Positions 7,804-17,165 are shown, counted from the stretch's first letter. The stretch is 64,000 nucleotides of DNA from Alphaproteobacteria bacterium 32-64-14 (GCA_002280725.1 NCEM01000013.1:62001-126000), one strand, 5' to 3'. Notes: generated by a model from the sequence alone, not told the origin. Numbers and translations are program-made.

Positions 7804-9464
7804 TCAGATCGCCTCTACGGTGATCGAATCGAAGTCGCCACGCCACAGTTTGCGCGCCTCGCTCAATGTTGCAGCGCCCTCTTTCGGCCTGGCCAGGGCG
7901 TACTGGGCGCGGCCCAGAACCCAGAGCGCCAGGGGATCGTGCTTCCAGTCCTTGAGTGAGGCTGTGGCTTCGGCTTCGGCGCGAGCGAAATCACCGGCCT
8001 TGAGATAGGCGGCGGCCAGCGAGCGGCGGACCGGGTACCACCAGTCCGGCGGATCCATCCATCCGCCGAACTCTTTCTCCTGCAACTCGGCGCCCTTTGC
8101 GAAGGCTGCCGCGGCGGCCCGCACATTGCCCTCCGCCATTGCCAGGCGGCCTTCGACAACGGAGACGCCGACAAGCGCCTCGGGATCGTCGATGGAGATC
8201 GTGCGCAGCTTCTCGAGTTCGGCGCGCGCGCCCGCCGCGTTGCCCTTCTGCAGGAAATCTGGTCGGGCGCATAGCGGGCGAGCGCAACATAGGTGCGCGG
8301 CGTCGGGTCGAAGCGGACTTTCTCGCCTGTCTCCGGATAGGCCTTCGCCGCATGTTCCGCATAGCGCAGCGCAAGCTCGCCATCCCCGGACATCATCGCG
8401 CCGGCAAGACCGAATGCGAGATTGTGCGAGTAGTACATCGGCGCCGGGAAGTTATCGATCATGGGCGGGCGCGGATCACCGCCGCCAGCCATCCAGCTCG
8501 AATCTGCAGCGATCGCCTGCGCGTTCACGACAGCAGCTTCCTGATACAAGCCGGCGCGGAAGAACGTATGCGCGGGCATGTGCACGAGATGGCTGGCGGC
8601 CGGCGCAAGGCCTCCGAGGCGCTTCGCGTAGGACAGCGCATCCTCGGCCCGGTCATCGAACTCGGTCGCGTGGATGTAGTAGTGAATCGCGCCGGTGTCG
8701 TCGGGATGATCCTTGAGCACGCGCTCCAGCAGCACGAGCGCGGTCTTTAGGCCGTCCGGCTTCTCCTCGCTCGAAGCCATCATCAGGCTGTGCGCGGCAA
8801 GGACGGTCAGCTCCACATGCTCGGGATAGTCCGCCGCGATCTTCGTCAGCGCCTGCGCGAAAGCCGGCTCGGTGTCCGTGTCCTCCGCAACAACGCCGGC
8901 CTCCCCTGCCTTTGCTCCGGCGACTGGCGTTGCAGCGGCGGCTGGAGGTTCGGCGTAGCGGGCGACCATCGCATCGGCGAGGCGGCGCGCCAGATCATCG
9001 CCGGGCTTCACCAGCGTTTGCGCGCGCACAGCCGCCGCAAGCGCGAGCTTCCGGTCGTCTTCATCGATGCCGTAGTTGAGCGTCGGCCCCAGCGCCCAGG
9101 CCTCGCCCCATGAACACAGCGAACATGCCGGATCGAGCTCGACGGCGCGCTTCATCGCGGCCTTCACGTCCTGATGGTAAAATGCATGGCTGAGCGCGAG
9201 GCCATAATTGAACCAGGCCTGCGCCTCGCTGCTGGCCGTGTCGACCTTGAAGCCGCCCGTGCCCATGCCGGCGGCAAGCTTGAGATCGGGCACAGGCGCG
9301 GCAAGGCCGGACTCCTCGGCAGCGCACAACGCCGCAACCGCCAGAAGGGTCTCCACCGACGACTGCGGAGGCGGCGCAAGGGTGGTCACCGGCGTCACGA
9401 CAGCCGCGCCGGTCGCACAGGCGGCCAGCGCCGTCATCGCGAAGAGGGAAAAGCGTCCACGCAT
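7804..9464 (-). pseudogene. TPR-repeat lipoprotein, frameshifted
   Basis: A lipoprotein signal (MTALAAC, Cys near residue 16) is followed by helical repeats typical of large TPR proteins. Examples are AWFNYGLALSHAFYHQDVKAA, the HP/HT-containing HLVHMPAHTFFRAG block, and C-terminal repeats ending DSITVEAI. The frame breaks near 8255-8257. Adding one base to the A3 tract (T3 on the coding strand) restores APDQIFLQKGNAAGARAEL and the intact C-terminal 150 residues. Either the gene carries a one-base deletion or the sequence has a homopolymer error. The start at 9464 follows GGAG at six bases. Such proteins may serve as periplasmic scaffolds; the substrate is unknown. Confidence 0.82.
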
Positions 9465-9533
9465 CGGCGTCTCCATTGGAAGGGGCACGTTAGACTGCGC
9501 TGCGTTGGGGGGAAAGTATTGCGCGCGGGCGTC

Positions 9534-10076
9534 TCAGCGCCGCTCCAGCTCCCGGATGACGCATGGAAGCTCGTTGTCGGCGTCGGCCTCGATGCGGCGC
9601 GCGCTGACCTCGCGCCATTCGCGGCGATCGAAGACCGGGAAAAAGACAGTGGCCTCGCGCTCGGCGTCGACCTCGGTGAGCGTCATGTGCGTGGCGGCGG
9701 GCAGAGCGGCGGCAAAAATATCCGCCCCGCCAATGATGGTGACCTCCGCAATTCCTGCATGTGCCGCCATGGCGCGCGCGGCGGCCAGTGCTGGCGGCAC
9801 GCTGGAGAAGACGTGCGCGCCGGGCGCCATGAAGGCGAGGTTGCGGGTGACGACAAGGTTGGGCCGTCCCGGCAGGGGGCGGCGCGGGAAGCTGTCCCAC
9901 GTCTTGCGCCCCATCAGCATCGGCGTTTTCGCCGTGACGCGCCGGAAATTGGCCATGTCGGCCTTCAGGCGGAACAGCAGCTGGTTATTGAGGCCCAGCT
10001 CCCCTCGCCTGCCTATTGCCGCGACGATGCGGACGCCGATTGCATCGACAGCTGCGGGAAAGGTGGACGTTGGCAT
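9534..10076 (-). CDS. folA: dihydrofolate reductase
   Basis: This enzyme reduces dihydrofolate to tetrahydrofolate with NADPH and so replaces the folate consumed by ThyA, whose gene lies 1.5 kb away on the same strand. Recognisable blocks are VRIVAAIGRRGELGLNN (strand A and the flexible loop), the catalytic acid in RLKADMANF (D40), the NADPH site MLMGRKTWDSFP, the VTRN segment, and TIIGGADIFAAAL. The protein has 180 residues and begins with about 14 extra residues before the usual start. The upstream Shine-Dalgarno is weak, so a later start is possible. The usual tight thyA-folA pairing is interrupted here by a transporter and a lipoprotein gene. Confidence 0.93.
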   Translation of the reverse strand: MPTSTFPAAVDAIGVRIVAAIGRRGELGLNNQLLFRLKADMANFRRVTAKTPMLMGRKTWDSFPRRPLPGRPNLVVTRNLAFMAPGAHVFSSVPPALAAARAMAAHAGIAEVTIIGGADIFAAALPAATHMTLTEVDAEREATVFFPVFDRREWREVSARRIEADADNELPCVIRELERR

Positions 10077-10200
10077 ACCTGTACCGCTAATGACGTCGCC
10101 AGAGAGTGGGCCGGGGAGTGGGCGCAGTCGAACCTTGTTCGTGCGTCCATTGCAAGCAGGTCCTCACGCACCTCGGAGCAGGCCAGGGGAGCAGGCAGGC

Positions 10201-10884
10201 ATGGACGGCCTCTGGAACGAGCTTGTCTCGGCGCTGACCAACGGAAATCCAGGGCAGCTGCCGCTTGCTGCCGCTGGCATTCTCGCGACCGCGATCCTGA
10301 TCTGGTATCTGAAGGGCCGGACCTGGGCGTTCATCTATGTGGCGCTCATTCCCTTTCTGAACTGGACGTTTGGCAAGTTCAGCGGTTTTGACGCGACAGC
10401 CGAACTTGGGGGCCTGTTCGGCGCGTCATCCAGGATCATGGTCAATCCGCTCACCATCGCCACCGGCATGGTGTTCGTGGTGCGCGACTTTGTTCAGCGG
10501 GAAATGGGCCACAGGGTGCTGATCCTGATGGCGCTCGCCGTAGCGTGGTCATTCTACTACTCGTGGCCGGTGATTGCGATCGCGTCGGGCATCGCGTTTG
10601 CGATCTCGGAAACGGCGGACTGGCTGATCTTCACATTCACCAGATACCGGCTGTCGACGCGCATCCTGCTGTCGAGTGCGCTGGCCGCGCCGATCGACAC
10701 GACCGTGTTCCTGTATGGCGCGGACCTGGCGCGGCAGATGCAGCTGGGCGATCCGGCGGGCACGATGTTCAACGCGCCCAACTGGATCCTGTTCATCCTC
10801 GGCAAGATGATCGGCGCCGTGGTGGTGTCTGCGATGATCCGCGCGCGCGAAAAGCGTGGCGAAGTGGATCCGGCCGCAGCCTGA
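10201..10884 (+). CDS. VUT family (YhhQ-like) integral membrane transporter
   Basis: A 227-residue protein with about six transmembrane helices, of the VUT family (COG1738). Members include YhhQ, which imports queuosine precursors. Supporting blocks are VRDFVQREMGHRVL, the helix GIAFAISETADWLIFTFTR, and DTTVFLY. The frame is open further upstream, but the ATG at 10201 after AGGGGAG begins right at the first hydrophobic segment. Its family would predict a preQ1 or vitamin substrate, but I could not identify a riboswitch before it, so the substrate is not assigned. Confidence 0.85.
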   Translation: MDGLWNELVSALTNGNPGQLPLAAAGILATAILIWYLKGRTWAFIYVALIPFLNWTFGKFSGFDATAELGGLFGASSRIMVNPLTIATGMVFVVRDFVQREMGHRVLILMALAVAWSFYYSWPVIAIASGIAFAISETADWLIFTFTRYRLSTRILLSSALAAPIDTTVFLYGADLARQMQLGDPAGTMFNAPNWILFILGKMIGAVVVSAMIRAREKRGEVDPAAA

Positions 10885-10946
10885 GCCGGGATCGTCAAAC
10901 ACCCAAAAACAGCCAACACCCAAAGCAGCCAACGCCCAAAACAGAA

Positions 10947-10970
10947 AGGGCGGTCCGTGAGGACCGCCCT
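10947..10970. terminator. bidirectional terminator hairpin
   Basis: AGGGCGGTCC (10947-10956), loop GTGA, GGACCGCCCT (10961-10970): a perfect 10-bp stem. T-rich sequence follows on the minus strand (TTCTGTTTT), which fits the Ala/Pro lipoprotein gene that ends 45 bp away. On the plus strand it follows the transporter gene. A small hairpin AACTC-TTGC-GAGTT with TTGTTT follows at 10976-10994. Confidence 0.85.
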
Positions 10971-11015
10971 TCCGCAACTCTTGCGAGTTTTGTTTCCAGC
11001 TAAGCTGAAAGGCTC

Positions 11016-11270
11016 TTAGTGAGCCGGAGCAGCCGGGGCAGCCGGGGTTTCGGCAGCCGGAGCAGCCGGGTCCACAGCAGCCGGAGCAGCCGGGTCCACG
11101 ACAGCCGGAGCAGCCGGATCCACAACAGCCGGAGCGGGCTCCGGAGCGGCGGGGGTTTCGGCAGCCGGGGCAGCCGGGGTTTCGGCGGCCGGGGTGGCAG
11201 CCGGGCTGCAGGCGGTGAAGGCGAGAGCAGCGGTCGAAACCGCAGCGGCAACGATCAGTTTGAACGACAT
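11016..11270 (-). CDS. small Ala/Pro repeat lipoprotein
   Basis: An 84-residue protein. The lipobox is LAFTAC, giving a lipidated Cys near residue 21. The mature part is almost only Ala and Pro with regularly placed acidic residues, built from octamers such as VVDPAAPA, AVDPAAPA and AETPAAPA. At the DNA level three 24-bp units (11056-11127) are nearly identical, so the repeat number may vary between strains. Such chains are extended and flexible and could act as an envelope tether or spacer. No enzyme function is likely. A strong terminator follows its stop codon. Confidence 0.8.
   Translation of the reverse strand: MSFKLIVAAAVSTAALAFTACSPAATPAAETPAAPAAETPAAPEPAPAVVDPAAPAVVDPAAPAAVDPAAPAAETPAAPAAPAH
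11056..11127. repeat. three tandem 24-bp units in the Ala/Pro lipoprotein gene
   Basis: Units at 11056-11079, 11080-11103 and 11104-11127 differ at only a few positions and encode the octapeptide DPAAPA plus two variable residues. Expansion or contraction by slippage would keep the frame. Confidence 0.85.
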
Positions 11271-11554
11271 TGGATAGATCCCTCCGACGGATCACACCCG
11301 CACGGAAGATCATTTTCCGGGCGGCGCCTGTTATTCTGACGGCGCGTTCCAAAGCACAAGGTGTTGAATTGTTGCGATTCAGTCAGCTTGGGCGCGCCAG
11401 ACGCCACGCAGCAGTCTGACCAGATCGCGGGCACACGAAGCAGTGCTCCAAGGCAGCCAAGCTGGGTCTTTGAACTCCCGCTTGGAAATCCTTGAATCCA
11501 TTCACGATACACCAAGCCGTGATGACGCGGGTGCGAACGCGCGGCTGTGAGCAA

Positions 11555-12349
11555 CTAGACCGCTACAGGCGCCTTTATGTGAGCGTCCGGGGCGTAGTCG
11601 ACCAAGGTGAAATCTTCGTAATCCCACCCGAACAGGTCGGATTTAGCGGGATTGATCTCCAGGCGGGGCAGCGCCTTGGGTTCGCGCTGCAATTGCAGGC
11701 GCGCCTGCTCGAAGTGATTCGCATAAAGGTGCACGTCGCCGAAGGAATGGACGAACTCTCCCGGCTGCAGTTTCGTCGCCTTCGCCATCAGGATTGCCAG
11801 CAGCGCGTAGGACGCGATGTTGAACGGCACGCCGAGAAAAACGTCGGCCGAACGCTGGTACAGCTGGCAGCTCAGTTTCCCGTTCGCGACGAAGAACTGG
11901 AACAGGCAGTGGCAGGGCGGCAGCGCCATCTGGTCCACGTCTGCGGGATTCCAGGCCGAGACGACGAGACGCCGGGAATTGGGGTTCTGGATGATCTCGT
12001 TACGCACCCAGGTGAGCTGGTCGATGCTGCGGCCATCGGGGGCGGCCCAGGAACGCCACTGCTTGCCATAGACCGGCCCCAGCTCGCCGTTTTCGTCGGC
12101 CCATTCGTTCCAGATGGAAACGCCGCGCTCCTGCAGCCATTTCACATTGGTCTCGCCACGCAGGAACCACAGCAGCTCCACGATGATCGAACGCAGGTGA
12201 AGCTTCTTCGTGGTGAGCATCGGAAAGCCTTCCGACAGGTCGAAGCGCATCTGGCGGCCGAACACGCCGCGCGTGCCGGTGCCGGTGCGATCGCCCCGGT
12301 CCACGCCGTTGTCGAGGATGTCCTGCAGGAGATCGAGGTACTGGCGCAT
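11555..12349 (-). CDS. thyA: thymidylate synthase
   Basis: It converts dUMP and methylene-tetrahydrofolate to dTMP and dihydrofolate. At 264 residues it matches the length of Escherichia coli ThyA. Key blocks are the [12 protein letters not shown] phosphate-binding loop, the [10 protein letters not shown] segment, the nucleophile in [10 protein letters not shown] (C146), [10 protein letters not shown], and the C-terminal APVAV tail. The dihydrofolate made here is recycled by FolA, encoded 1.5 kb downstream on the same strand. The stop is followed by about 280 bp in which I see no gene. Confidence 0.97.
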   Translation of the reverse strand: MRQYLDLLQDILDNGVDRGDRTGTGTRGVFGRQMRFDLSEGFPMLTTKKLHLRSIIVELLWFLRGETNVKWLQERGVSIWNEWADENGELGPVYGKQWRSWAAPDGRSIDQLTWVRNEIIQNPNSRRLVVSAWNPADVDQMALPPCHCLFQFFVANGKLSCQLYQRSADVFLGVPFNIASYALLAILMAKATKLQPGEFVHSFGDVHLYANHFEQARLQLQREPKALPRLEINPAKSDLFGWDYEDFTLVDYAPDAHIKAPVAV

Positions 12350-12465
12350 CGCTATCCGGGTGTCTGTCCGATTCGAATCTGAGCTCGCCCAGTCATGCGC
12401 ACCACCTCCGCCCGTGGCAAGTTGATGGACCTGTGAATAACGCTGACAAGGGGGCCAATTGCCCC

Positions 12466-13458
12466 CTATTCCGCTGCCTGACGCGGCTCGCGGGCGGCGT
12501 CCGCCTCCAGCCGCCGGACCAGCCAGTCGCGGACCCAGCGGTTTGTCGTGGCGGCCAGCCGTGTCGGCAGGCGGTTGAAGGCGTGCGGGCTCTCGGGAAC
12601 GATGATCAGCCGGGCATTGCCGCTCGCGGCCTGCCAGCGCTCGGCCATCAGCTTGCTGTCATCAAGCAGCGGATCGATCGTGCCGCACAAGAACAACGCG
12701 GGCGGAAGGCGCGCGAGATCGGCGTGGAGCGGCGACACATCCGGCGCGCGCCTGCCCGCCTCATCGCGATCGGGCAGAAGGCGCGCGATCCCCGGCATCA
12801 TCGCAGGCCCATCGAGCACCAGCGTATCACGCGGCGCGTTGCGGACGCTGGGCGTAGCCGAGAGATCATAGGGACCGAAGAATAACACGGCGCCCTTGAG
12901 GCGCGCGAAGTCGGCGCGCCGGTCGCGCAGGCGGATCAGCGAACAGGCGGCAAGATGCGCGCCAGCGGATTGCCCGCCGATAAAGAGATCGCGCGCGCCG
13001 AACTCAGCCTCAGCATGCTCGAACACCCAGTCGGCAGCGGCGTGGGCCTGTGTGATCTGATCGAGGAAGGCAATGTCAGGGAGCGTCGTGTAGTCTACGC
13101 TGACGACGGCAATACCAGTCTCGCGCACGATATCGGCGTTGATGAGATCGTCCATCGCGGCCGTGCCGATGGCCCAGCCCCCGCCGTGATAATCGATGTG
13201 CACGCCACGAACCTCGCCCTGCGCCGGACGCAAGATGCGCAGCGAGACGGCGTAGCCGTTGTGCGTGATGCGCTTCGTTACAACGCGCGTGCCGTGAAGG
13301 CCGACAGGCAAGATAGCCTGTGCGCCCAGCATGGTCTGGATCATCAGCCTGCCAAGCGGCGTCGGTGCGCGAAAGCGCGGGGCCCAGCGCAGGTTGCGAT
13401 TCATCCGGCGAACCTCGGCCAGGTCGGCTTCGGAAATGTCGGGGAAAGGTTCGCGCAT
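12466..13458 (-). CDS. alpha/beta hydrolase of the HSL family
   Basis: A 330-residue cytoplasmic esterase-like protein. The oxyanion motif HGGGW is at residues 91-95, the nucleophile elbow GGQSAG has S164, the acid is in GTIDPLLDD, and the base is in ESPHAFNRL. These are the marks of the hormone-sensitive-lipase branch (type IV esterases), which cleave short-chain esters. The start at 13458 is chosen because the hydrolase N-terminal helix begins there; the Shine-Dalgarno is weak. It is divergent from the GNAT gene with 90 bp between. The natural substrate is unknown. Confidence 0.9.
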   Translation of the reverse strand: MREPFPDISEADLAEVRRMNRNLRWAPRFRAPTPLGRLMIQTMLGAQAILPVGLHGTRVVTKRITHNGYAVSLRILRPAQGEVRGVHIDYHGGGWAIGTAAMDDLINADIVRETGIAVVSVDYTTLPDIAFLDQITQAHAAADWVFEHAEAEFGARDLFIGGQSAGAHLAACSLIRLRDRRADFARLKGAVLFFGPYDLSATPSVRNAPRDTLVLDGPAMMPGIARLLPDRDEAGRRAPDVSPLHADLARLPPALFLCGTIDPLLDDSKLMAERWQAASGNARLIIVPESPHAFNRLPTRLAATTNRWVRDWLVRRLEADAAREPRQAAE

Positions 13459-13548
13459 CGGCTGCCCTGCTTCACAGATGAAGCTAGTCAACCGCGCTGG
13501 CGCATACAATGGTGGCGAAGGCGGGCGGAACACGGGGGCGAGCCAGGC

Positions 13549-14187
13549 ATGATCAAGTCTCTGGACATCCATCTGCCCGCAGGCATGCGCACGGCAACGC
13601 CACGCGACTGGCGCGAGGTTGGCAGCGTTATCGCTGAGGCTTTCGCGGAAGATCCGGTGAACCTCTGGATCTTCGGGAAGTTCGATCCGATGCCGGCGGT
13701 TTTCAGCACGCTGGCGCGCAATGTCTACCTCGCGCGCGGGCTTTGCCATCTGAGCGGAGGCCCGGACGCCTACACGGGCGCAACGATGTGGAGCCACTCC
13801 TCCGCCAACCGCGAACTGGGGCCGCTCGCAACGCTGGGGCTCGTTTCCGCCGTGATGCGAAAGGGCGCGAAGGGCGCAGCCAAGCGCGGCCTCACTGCCG
13901 CCGAAACGATGGCGCGCGAGCACCCGAAGGCGCCGCACATCTATCTCTTCGCGATCGGCACGCGGAAGGCGGCGCGTGGCAAGGGTTTGGGGAAGACGCT
14001 GATCTCACCCGTGCTTGACGCTGCCGACCGTGCGGGTCTGCCCTGCTATCTCGAGAACTCGAACCCGGCGAACACCGGCTTTTACCGCTCGCGCGGCTTC
14101 GAACGCATGAAGCTGTTCGAACCCGGCCCCGGCGCACCGCCCATGGAAGCCATGTGGCGGGAGCCGCGAGCCGTGACAGGTGCGTGA
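13549..14187 (+). CDS. GNAT family N-acetyltransferase
   Basis: 212 residues. The C-terminal half holds the GNAT core: the strand HIYLFAIGT, then the acetyl-CoA loop RKAARGKGLGKTL (Q/RxxGxG/A type), and the final strands with LENSNPANTGFYRSRGFE. The latter is typical of the subfamily that acetylates small amines or toxins. The N-terminal part resembles acetyltransferases with an AEDPVNLWIFG segment, common in alphaproteobacteria. The acceptor is unknown. Confidence 0.88.
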   Translation: MIKSLDIHLPAGMRTATPRDWREVGSVIAEAFAEDPVNLWIFGKFDPMPAVFSTLARNVYLARGLCHLSGGPDAYTGATMWSHSSANRELGPLATLGLVSAVMRKGAKGAAKRGLTAAETMAREHPKAPHIYLFAIGTRKAARGKGLGKTLISPVLDAADRAGLPCYLENSNPANTGFYRSRGFERMKLFEPGPGAPPMEAMWREPRAVTGA

Positions 14188-14215
14188 CAGCTTTCGGGAA
14201 TGCAGGGCCTCGCGA

Positions 14216-14392
14216 TCAGATCGCTTCGAGGCCTTCCATCAGCATCGGATCGATCTCGACACGCTTGCCATTGCGATAGTCGGATACGGTCTTTCGAGCC
14301 TCGTCACGCGAAAGGCCCTGACGCTCGACCAGGCGCGCCATGAGCATGCGCTCATCGCGTTGGACAGCTTCGAGGTTGCGCGTTTCGACCAT
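14216..14392 (-). CDS. small hypothetical protein, 58 residues
   Basis: A short minus-strand gene beginning at the ATG at 14392 with GGGAG seven bases before it and ending TGA at 14216. The product is charged and helical, with sequence such as RLVERQGLSRDEARKTVSDYRNG, and looks like a small cytoplasmic helical-bundle or DNA-associated protein. It overlaps no other gene; the convergent GNAT gene ends 28 bp away. I recognise no family. Confidence 0.6.
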   Translation of the reverse strand: MVETRNLEAVQRDERMLMARLVERQGLSRDEARKTVSDYRNGKRVEIDPMLMEGLEAI

Positions 14393-14579
14393 GGCGAACT
14401 CCCGTAGTAACTGACGACCGGCCAGTGTCTGAGATGGTGACGGAGCCGGACGCTTTCATGCGCCCCTTCCCTCTCCATGACCGCCGATATGGGGCGATGA
14501 TCGGGCGATGCAATGGCGCCAACGCGAATTGTCGCCACACTTCGATCAGCTCTGCTGACCTGTTCTTTCAGCTGTGGAA
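14393..14579. other. intergenic region without recognised feature
   Basis: 187 bp between two minus-strand genes. It presumably holds the promoter of the 58-residue gene. I see no repeat or terminator of note. Confidence 0.4.
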
Positions 14580-15104
14580 TCAAGCCCGTTCGAAAGAACG
14601 CATGATGCGCTGCACAAGTGATACGGCGCGGCGCGCGCCGCCCTGATTGTTGGTGATCCAGACGCCCACGTGCAGGCCATTTCGATCGCCAGCAACATAC
14701 ATCAAGGCGGGAACATCGTAGACATCGAGCCAGCCCACGCGATGGACAGCGAGCAGCTGCACAAGTTCCGGCCCCTCCTCGCCATCGCGCTCCTCGACTG
14801 GATAGCGCTGCTCGTTGGCCGTCCATGCGGTTCCCGGAACGGTATCGGCTGCGCCCCACTGGATCGACAGGGCGCCGTGGCAGGTGTTCATGAACGCGCG
14901 CAGGTCTTCGAACTCGCTGGCGAGGCCGACTGCAACCATGCCGTCACATTCGGGATGGCCCGATAGGGTGGAGCGCCAGTTGCGATAGCCAACGAGCACC
15001 TCGTCCGCCACGCGCGCGGCGTTGGTGGGATAGCTGGGCTTGCGGTTGTAGGGCTCGGGCATCAGCACCGAACCCGCAACCGCACCCCGGCGGGGAACAG
15101 TCAT
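14580..15104 (-). CDS. hypothetical protein, 174 residues
   Basis: A soluble protein with no signal peptide or membrane segment. Sequence blocks include AARVADEVLVGYRNWRSTL, LSIQWGAADTVPGTAW and DVYDVPALMYVAGDRNGLHVGVW, which suggest a mixed alpha/beta fold. It starts 25 bp downstream of the aquaporin stop and may be cotranscribed with it. A later start, MPEPYNRKP at about residue 15, is possible because neither start has a good Shine-Dalgarno. I do not recognise the family. Confidence 0.65.
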   Translation of the reverse strand: MTVPRRGAVAGSVLMPEPYNRKPSYPTNAARVADEVLVGYRNWRSTLSGHPECDGMVAVGLASEFEDLRAFMNTCHGALSIQWGAADTVPGTAWTANEQRYPVEERDGEEGPELVQLLAVHRVGWLDVYDVPALMYVAGDRNGLHVGVWITNNQGGARRAVSLVQRIMRSFERA

Positions 15105-15129
15105 CCGCGTTGGCGAAAGACCGAACAGG

Positions 15130-15825
15130 CTAGTCCGCGCTCAGCAGCTTGCCGCGGAAGGCGAGACCCGCCATCGCAGCGCCCGCCATCGGCGCGACAA
15201 TGAAGAGCCACAGCTGGCTCAGCGCATCGCCCTGCGCAAATACGGCCGGGCCGAACGACCGCGCCGGGTTCACCGACACGCCCGTCACCTGGATGCCAAC
15301 AATGTGGATCACCACAAGCGTCAGACCAATCGCGAGGCCAGCAAGATGCGAGGGACCGCCCGTCTGCGTGACGCCGAGGATGACGGTGACGAACAGGAAG
15401 GTCGCCACGATCTCGAACACGAGCGCTGCTGTCATCGAGAAGCCGCCCAGGTACGCAGCGCCCCATCCGTTGGAGCCAAGGCCGTAGGCGCCGATCTGGT
15501 AGGCGGCGCCCGCCTCGGCGGCCTGCCCGGCGGCGATGACATAGAGAATGCCGGCCCCCACGAGCGCGCCAAAGAACTGCGCGGCCCAGTACATCACCAT
15601 CTCGTTCGCAGTCATCCGTCCCGCGAGGAAGACGCCGAGCGACACGGCCGGGTTGATGTGGCAGCCCGACACCGGGCCGATGCCATAGGCCATGGCCACG
15701 ATGGCGAGACCAAAGGCGAAGGAAATGCCGAGCTGGCCCACCATATCCCCGGCCAGGACCGCGGCCCCGCAACCGAAGAAGACCAGGGTTGCCGTTCCGA
15801 GCGCCTCAGCGATCAGCTTTTTCAT
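15130..15825 (-). CDS. aqpZ: aquaporin Z, water channel
   Basis: A 231-residue MIP family channel with six helices and two half-helices carrying the NPA motifs HINPAV (N58-A60) and VNPARS (N186-A188). R189 is the selectivity-filter arginine. The narrow-filter residues and the MKKLIAEALGT start are those of AqpZ water channels rather than glycerol facilitators. It acts in the inner membrane in osmotic adjustment. The hypothetical gene at 14580 follows it closely. Confidence 0.95.
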   Translation of the reverse strand: MKKLIAEALGTATLVFFGCGAAVLAGDMVGQLGISFAFGLAIVAMAYGIGPVSGCHINPAVSLGVFLAGRMTANEMVMYWAAQFFGALVGAGILYVIAAGQAAEAGAAYQIGAYGLGSNGWGAAYLGGFSMTAALVFEIVATFLFVTVILGVTQTGGPSHLAGLAIGLTLVVIHIVGIQVTGVSVNPARSFGPAVFAQGDALSQLWLFIVAPMAGAAMAGLAFRGKLLSAD

Positions 15826-16012
15826 CCGTCCCTCCCCAGGGCATTGAGACTAAGTGTCGGCGGATGCTGCCGAATTTCGGGTTCCAACGCCAGACGGATT
15901 GTAGGGTTCAAGGGAACTTCCGGGCCCAAACAGCGCGGACTCTTGCCGGACGGCCATCAATGTTCTATGTTTGTTCTCGACGCTGATTCTTGCGCAGTCG
16001 GGACAAAGCATC

Positions 16013-16420
16013 ATGGCATATGACGCGGGATTTTCGAGAGAGTTCTGGACGCCGGCCGCAGATCCGGCGGCAGGTTACGTAACGCTGGGAACGCAGGACC
16101 TGAAGCGGGCGCAGCGCTTTTACGACGAGATCGCCCACGAGATCGGCGCGCGCCGCGCGGTTGAATCGCATGACACGGTGGCCTGGGGCCTGCCTGGCTT
16201 CGGGCTGGCGGTGAGTGCGTCCGCGCCGCTGCGGGCGATCGGCCGCACGCCCCTGCAAGCGGACGACCCCGAGCAGGTTCGCCGGCTGTTCGAGATCGCG
16301 CTGAGCAATGGCGGCGTAGCCGAGGAAGCCCCGCAGGACCATGGCGGCGGGCTTTATGCGGCTTATTTCCGCGATCCGGACGGCAATCGCATCAACGCCT
16401 TCTGCGTCACCGAACACTGA
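16013..16420 (+). CDS. VOC family (glyoxalase/bleomycin resistance-like) protein
   Basis: 135 residues with one vicinal-oxygen-chelate unit. The first strand-helix is GYVTLGTQDLKRAQRFYDEI, and the closing segment GGGLYAAYFRDPDGNRINAFCV is the classic end of this fold. The ATG at 16013 is preferred to a TTG upstream because the fold begins directly after it. Members bind a metal and act as lyases, dioxygenases or binding proteins; the substrate cannot be told. Confidence 0.88.
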   Translation: MAYDAGFSREFWTPAADPAAGYVTLGTQDLKRAQRFYDEIAHEIGARRAVESHDTVAWGLPGFGLAVSASAPLRAIGRTPLQADDPEQVRRLFEIALSNGGVAEEAPQDHGGGLYAAYFRDPDGNRINAFCVTEH

Positions 16421-16516
16421 CGCGCATCTGAACCTTGAGCCTGCCTGAACCTTGAGCCTGAGTGGACGTTGCGCCCGCAGCGGGGAGTGTCAAAGCTCCG
16501 CGCTACGGGAGTGCGC

Positions 16517-16630
16517 ATGTACAGGGTGTTCTGGTTTTTCCGGATTGTCGGGGCGATTGTGCTGCTGGGCATCGCCGCAGCGATGCTGCTGGCCATGCTG
16601 GGCGTGGATGTCGGCCTGATCCGGCGATAA
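16517..16630 (+). CDS. small single-pass membrane protein, 37 residues
   Basis: ATG at 16517 follows GGGAG at five bases; the stop is TAA at 16628. The product, beginning MYRVFWFFRIVGAIVLLG, is a basic-aromatic N-terminus followed by one hydrophobic helix and a short VDVGLIRR tail. The strong Shine-Dalgarno and the positive-inside arrangement argue for a real small membrane protein. It ends 33 bp before the tmRNA promoter. Its function is unknown. Confidence 0.55.
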   Translation: MYRVFWFFRIVGAIVLLGIAAAMLLAMLGVDVGLIRR

Positions 16631-16662
16631 TCCAGCGCTGGAACCGCCTGCGGATCAGGTGT

Positions 16663-16690
16663 TTGCGGTTAAGGTTTTCCCGCCTATATT
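16663..16690 (+). promoter_or_regulatory. probable ssrA promoter
   Basis: TTGCGG (16663-16668), 16-base spacer, TATATT (16685-16690), placed just before the first tmRNA piece. It fits the housekeeping sigma pattern of alphaproteobacteria. Confidence 0.55.
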
Positions 16691-16696
16691 GGGTGT

Positions 16697-17020
16697 GTCT
16701 TCGCAAGAAGACTATGGTGATAAACCCTCGCGTAATAAGCAGACCGGACCCGGGGGCAGTGCCCGGCGGCTCCACCAGATTTCACTCCGGGCATTGGCCG
16801 GACTGTCTGGGGCCGACACAGGATCGACGGATGTGTAAAGGTGAAGACTTTACCCGCTTTGGCCCCGATAGAAGCCTTTTACGCAATAGTTGCCAATGAC
16901 AACTTTGCTCAGGAAGCTCGCCTCGCTGCGTAAGCAGCTGGTGATTTCCAAACCTAAGTCCTTAGCTCTAGCAAGTTAAGGCGGGGCTCGGGGCGGCGCC
17001 TGGCAACAGAAGCCGCCCCA
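16697..17020 (+). ncRNA. ssrA: circularly permuted (two-piece) tmRNA
   Basis: The acceptor piece ends at 16777 with a T-arm (CCGGG, loop GGCAGTG, CCCGG), then CGGCTCC, discriminator A, and CCA. A short transcribed spacer follows. The coding piece starts at 16809 with GGGGCCG, which pairs with CGGCTCC to make the acceptor stem. The resume frame at 16892-16933 encodes ANDNFAQEARLAA and stop. With the alanine carried by tmRNA, the tag is 14 residues. A final stem (16990-16997 with 17012-17019) closes the 3' end. This acceptor-first order is the alphaproteobacterial arrangement. It rescues stalled ribosomes; the tagged proteins go to ClpXP with the help of SspB, encoded nearby. The outer boundaries are approximate. 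Confidence 0.93.
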
Positions 17021-17029
17021 CTTGTTTCT

Positions 17030-17108
17030 GGGCAGTCGGCAGTCGGCAATAGGCAGTGGGCTGCCGCGCCCAAGTTTTCGACTGCCTATTGCCGGCTGCC
17101 TACTGCCC
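17030..17108. repeat. palindromic repeat, family D
   Basis: A 28-bp inverted repeat (17030-17057 with 17081-17108, two mismatches) built on CAGTCGGC/ACTGCCTATTGCC units, with a 23-bp loop. It directly follows the tmRNA and may help end its transcription. A related half-unit is at 19002-19026. Confidence 0.85.
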
Positions 17109-17165
17109 GGCGACGCATCACGCTCTATGTTCTCGTTACGCAGCCAGCCGCGAGGAAATCACCCC

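Noticed and set aside
10085..10200. Possible preQ1 riboswitch before the VUT transporter.
   Set aside because: No recognisable stem followed by the A-rich tail and downstream pairing was found.
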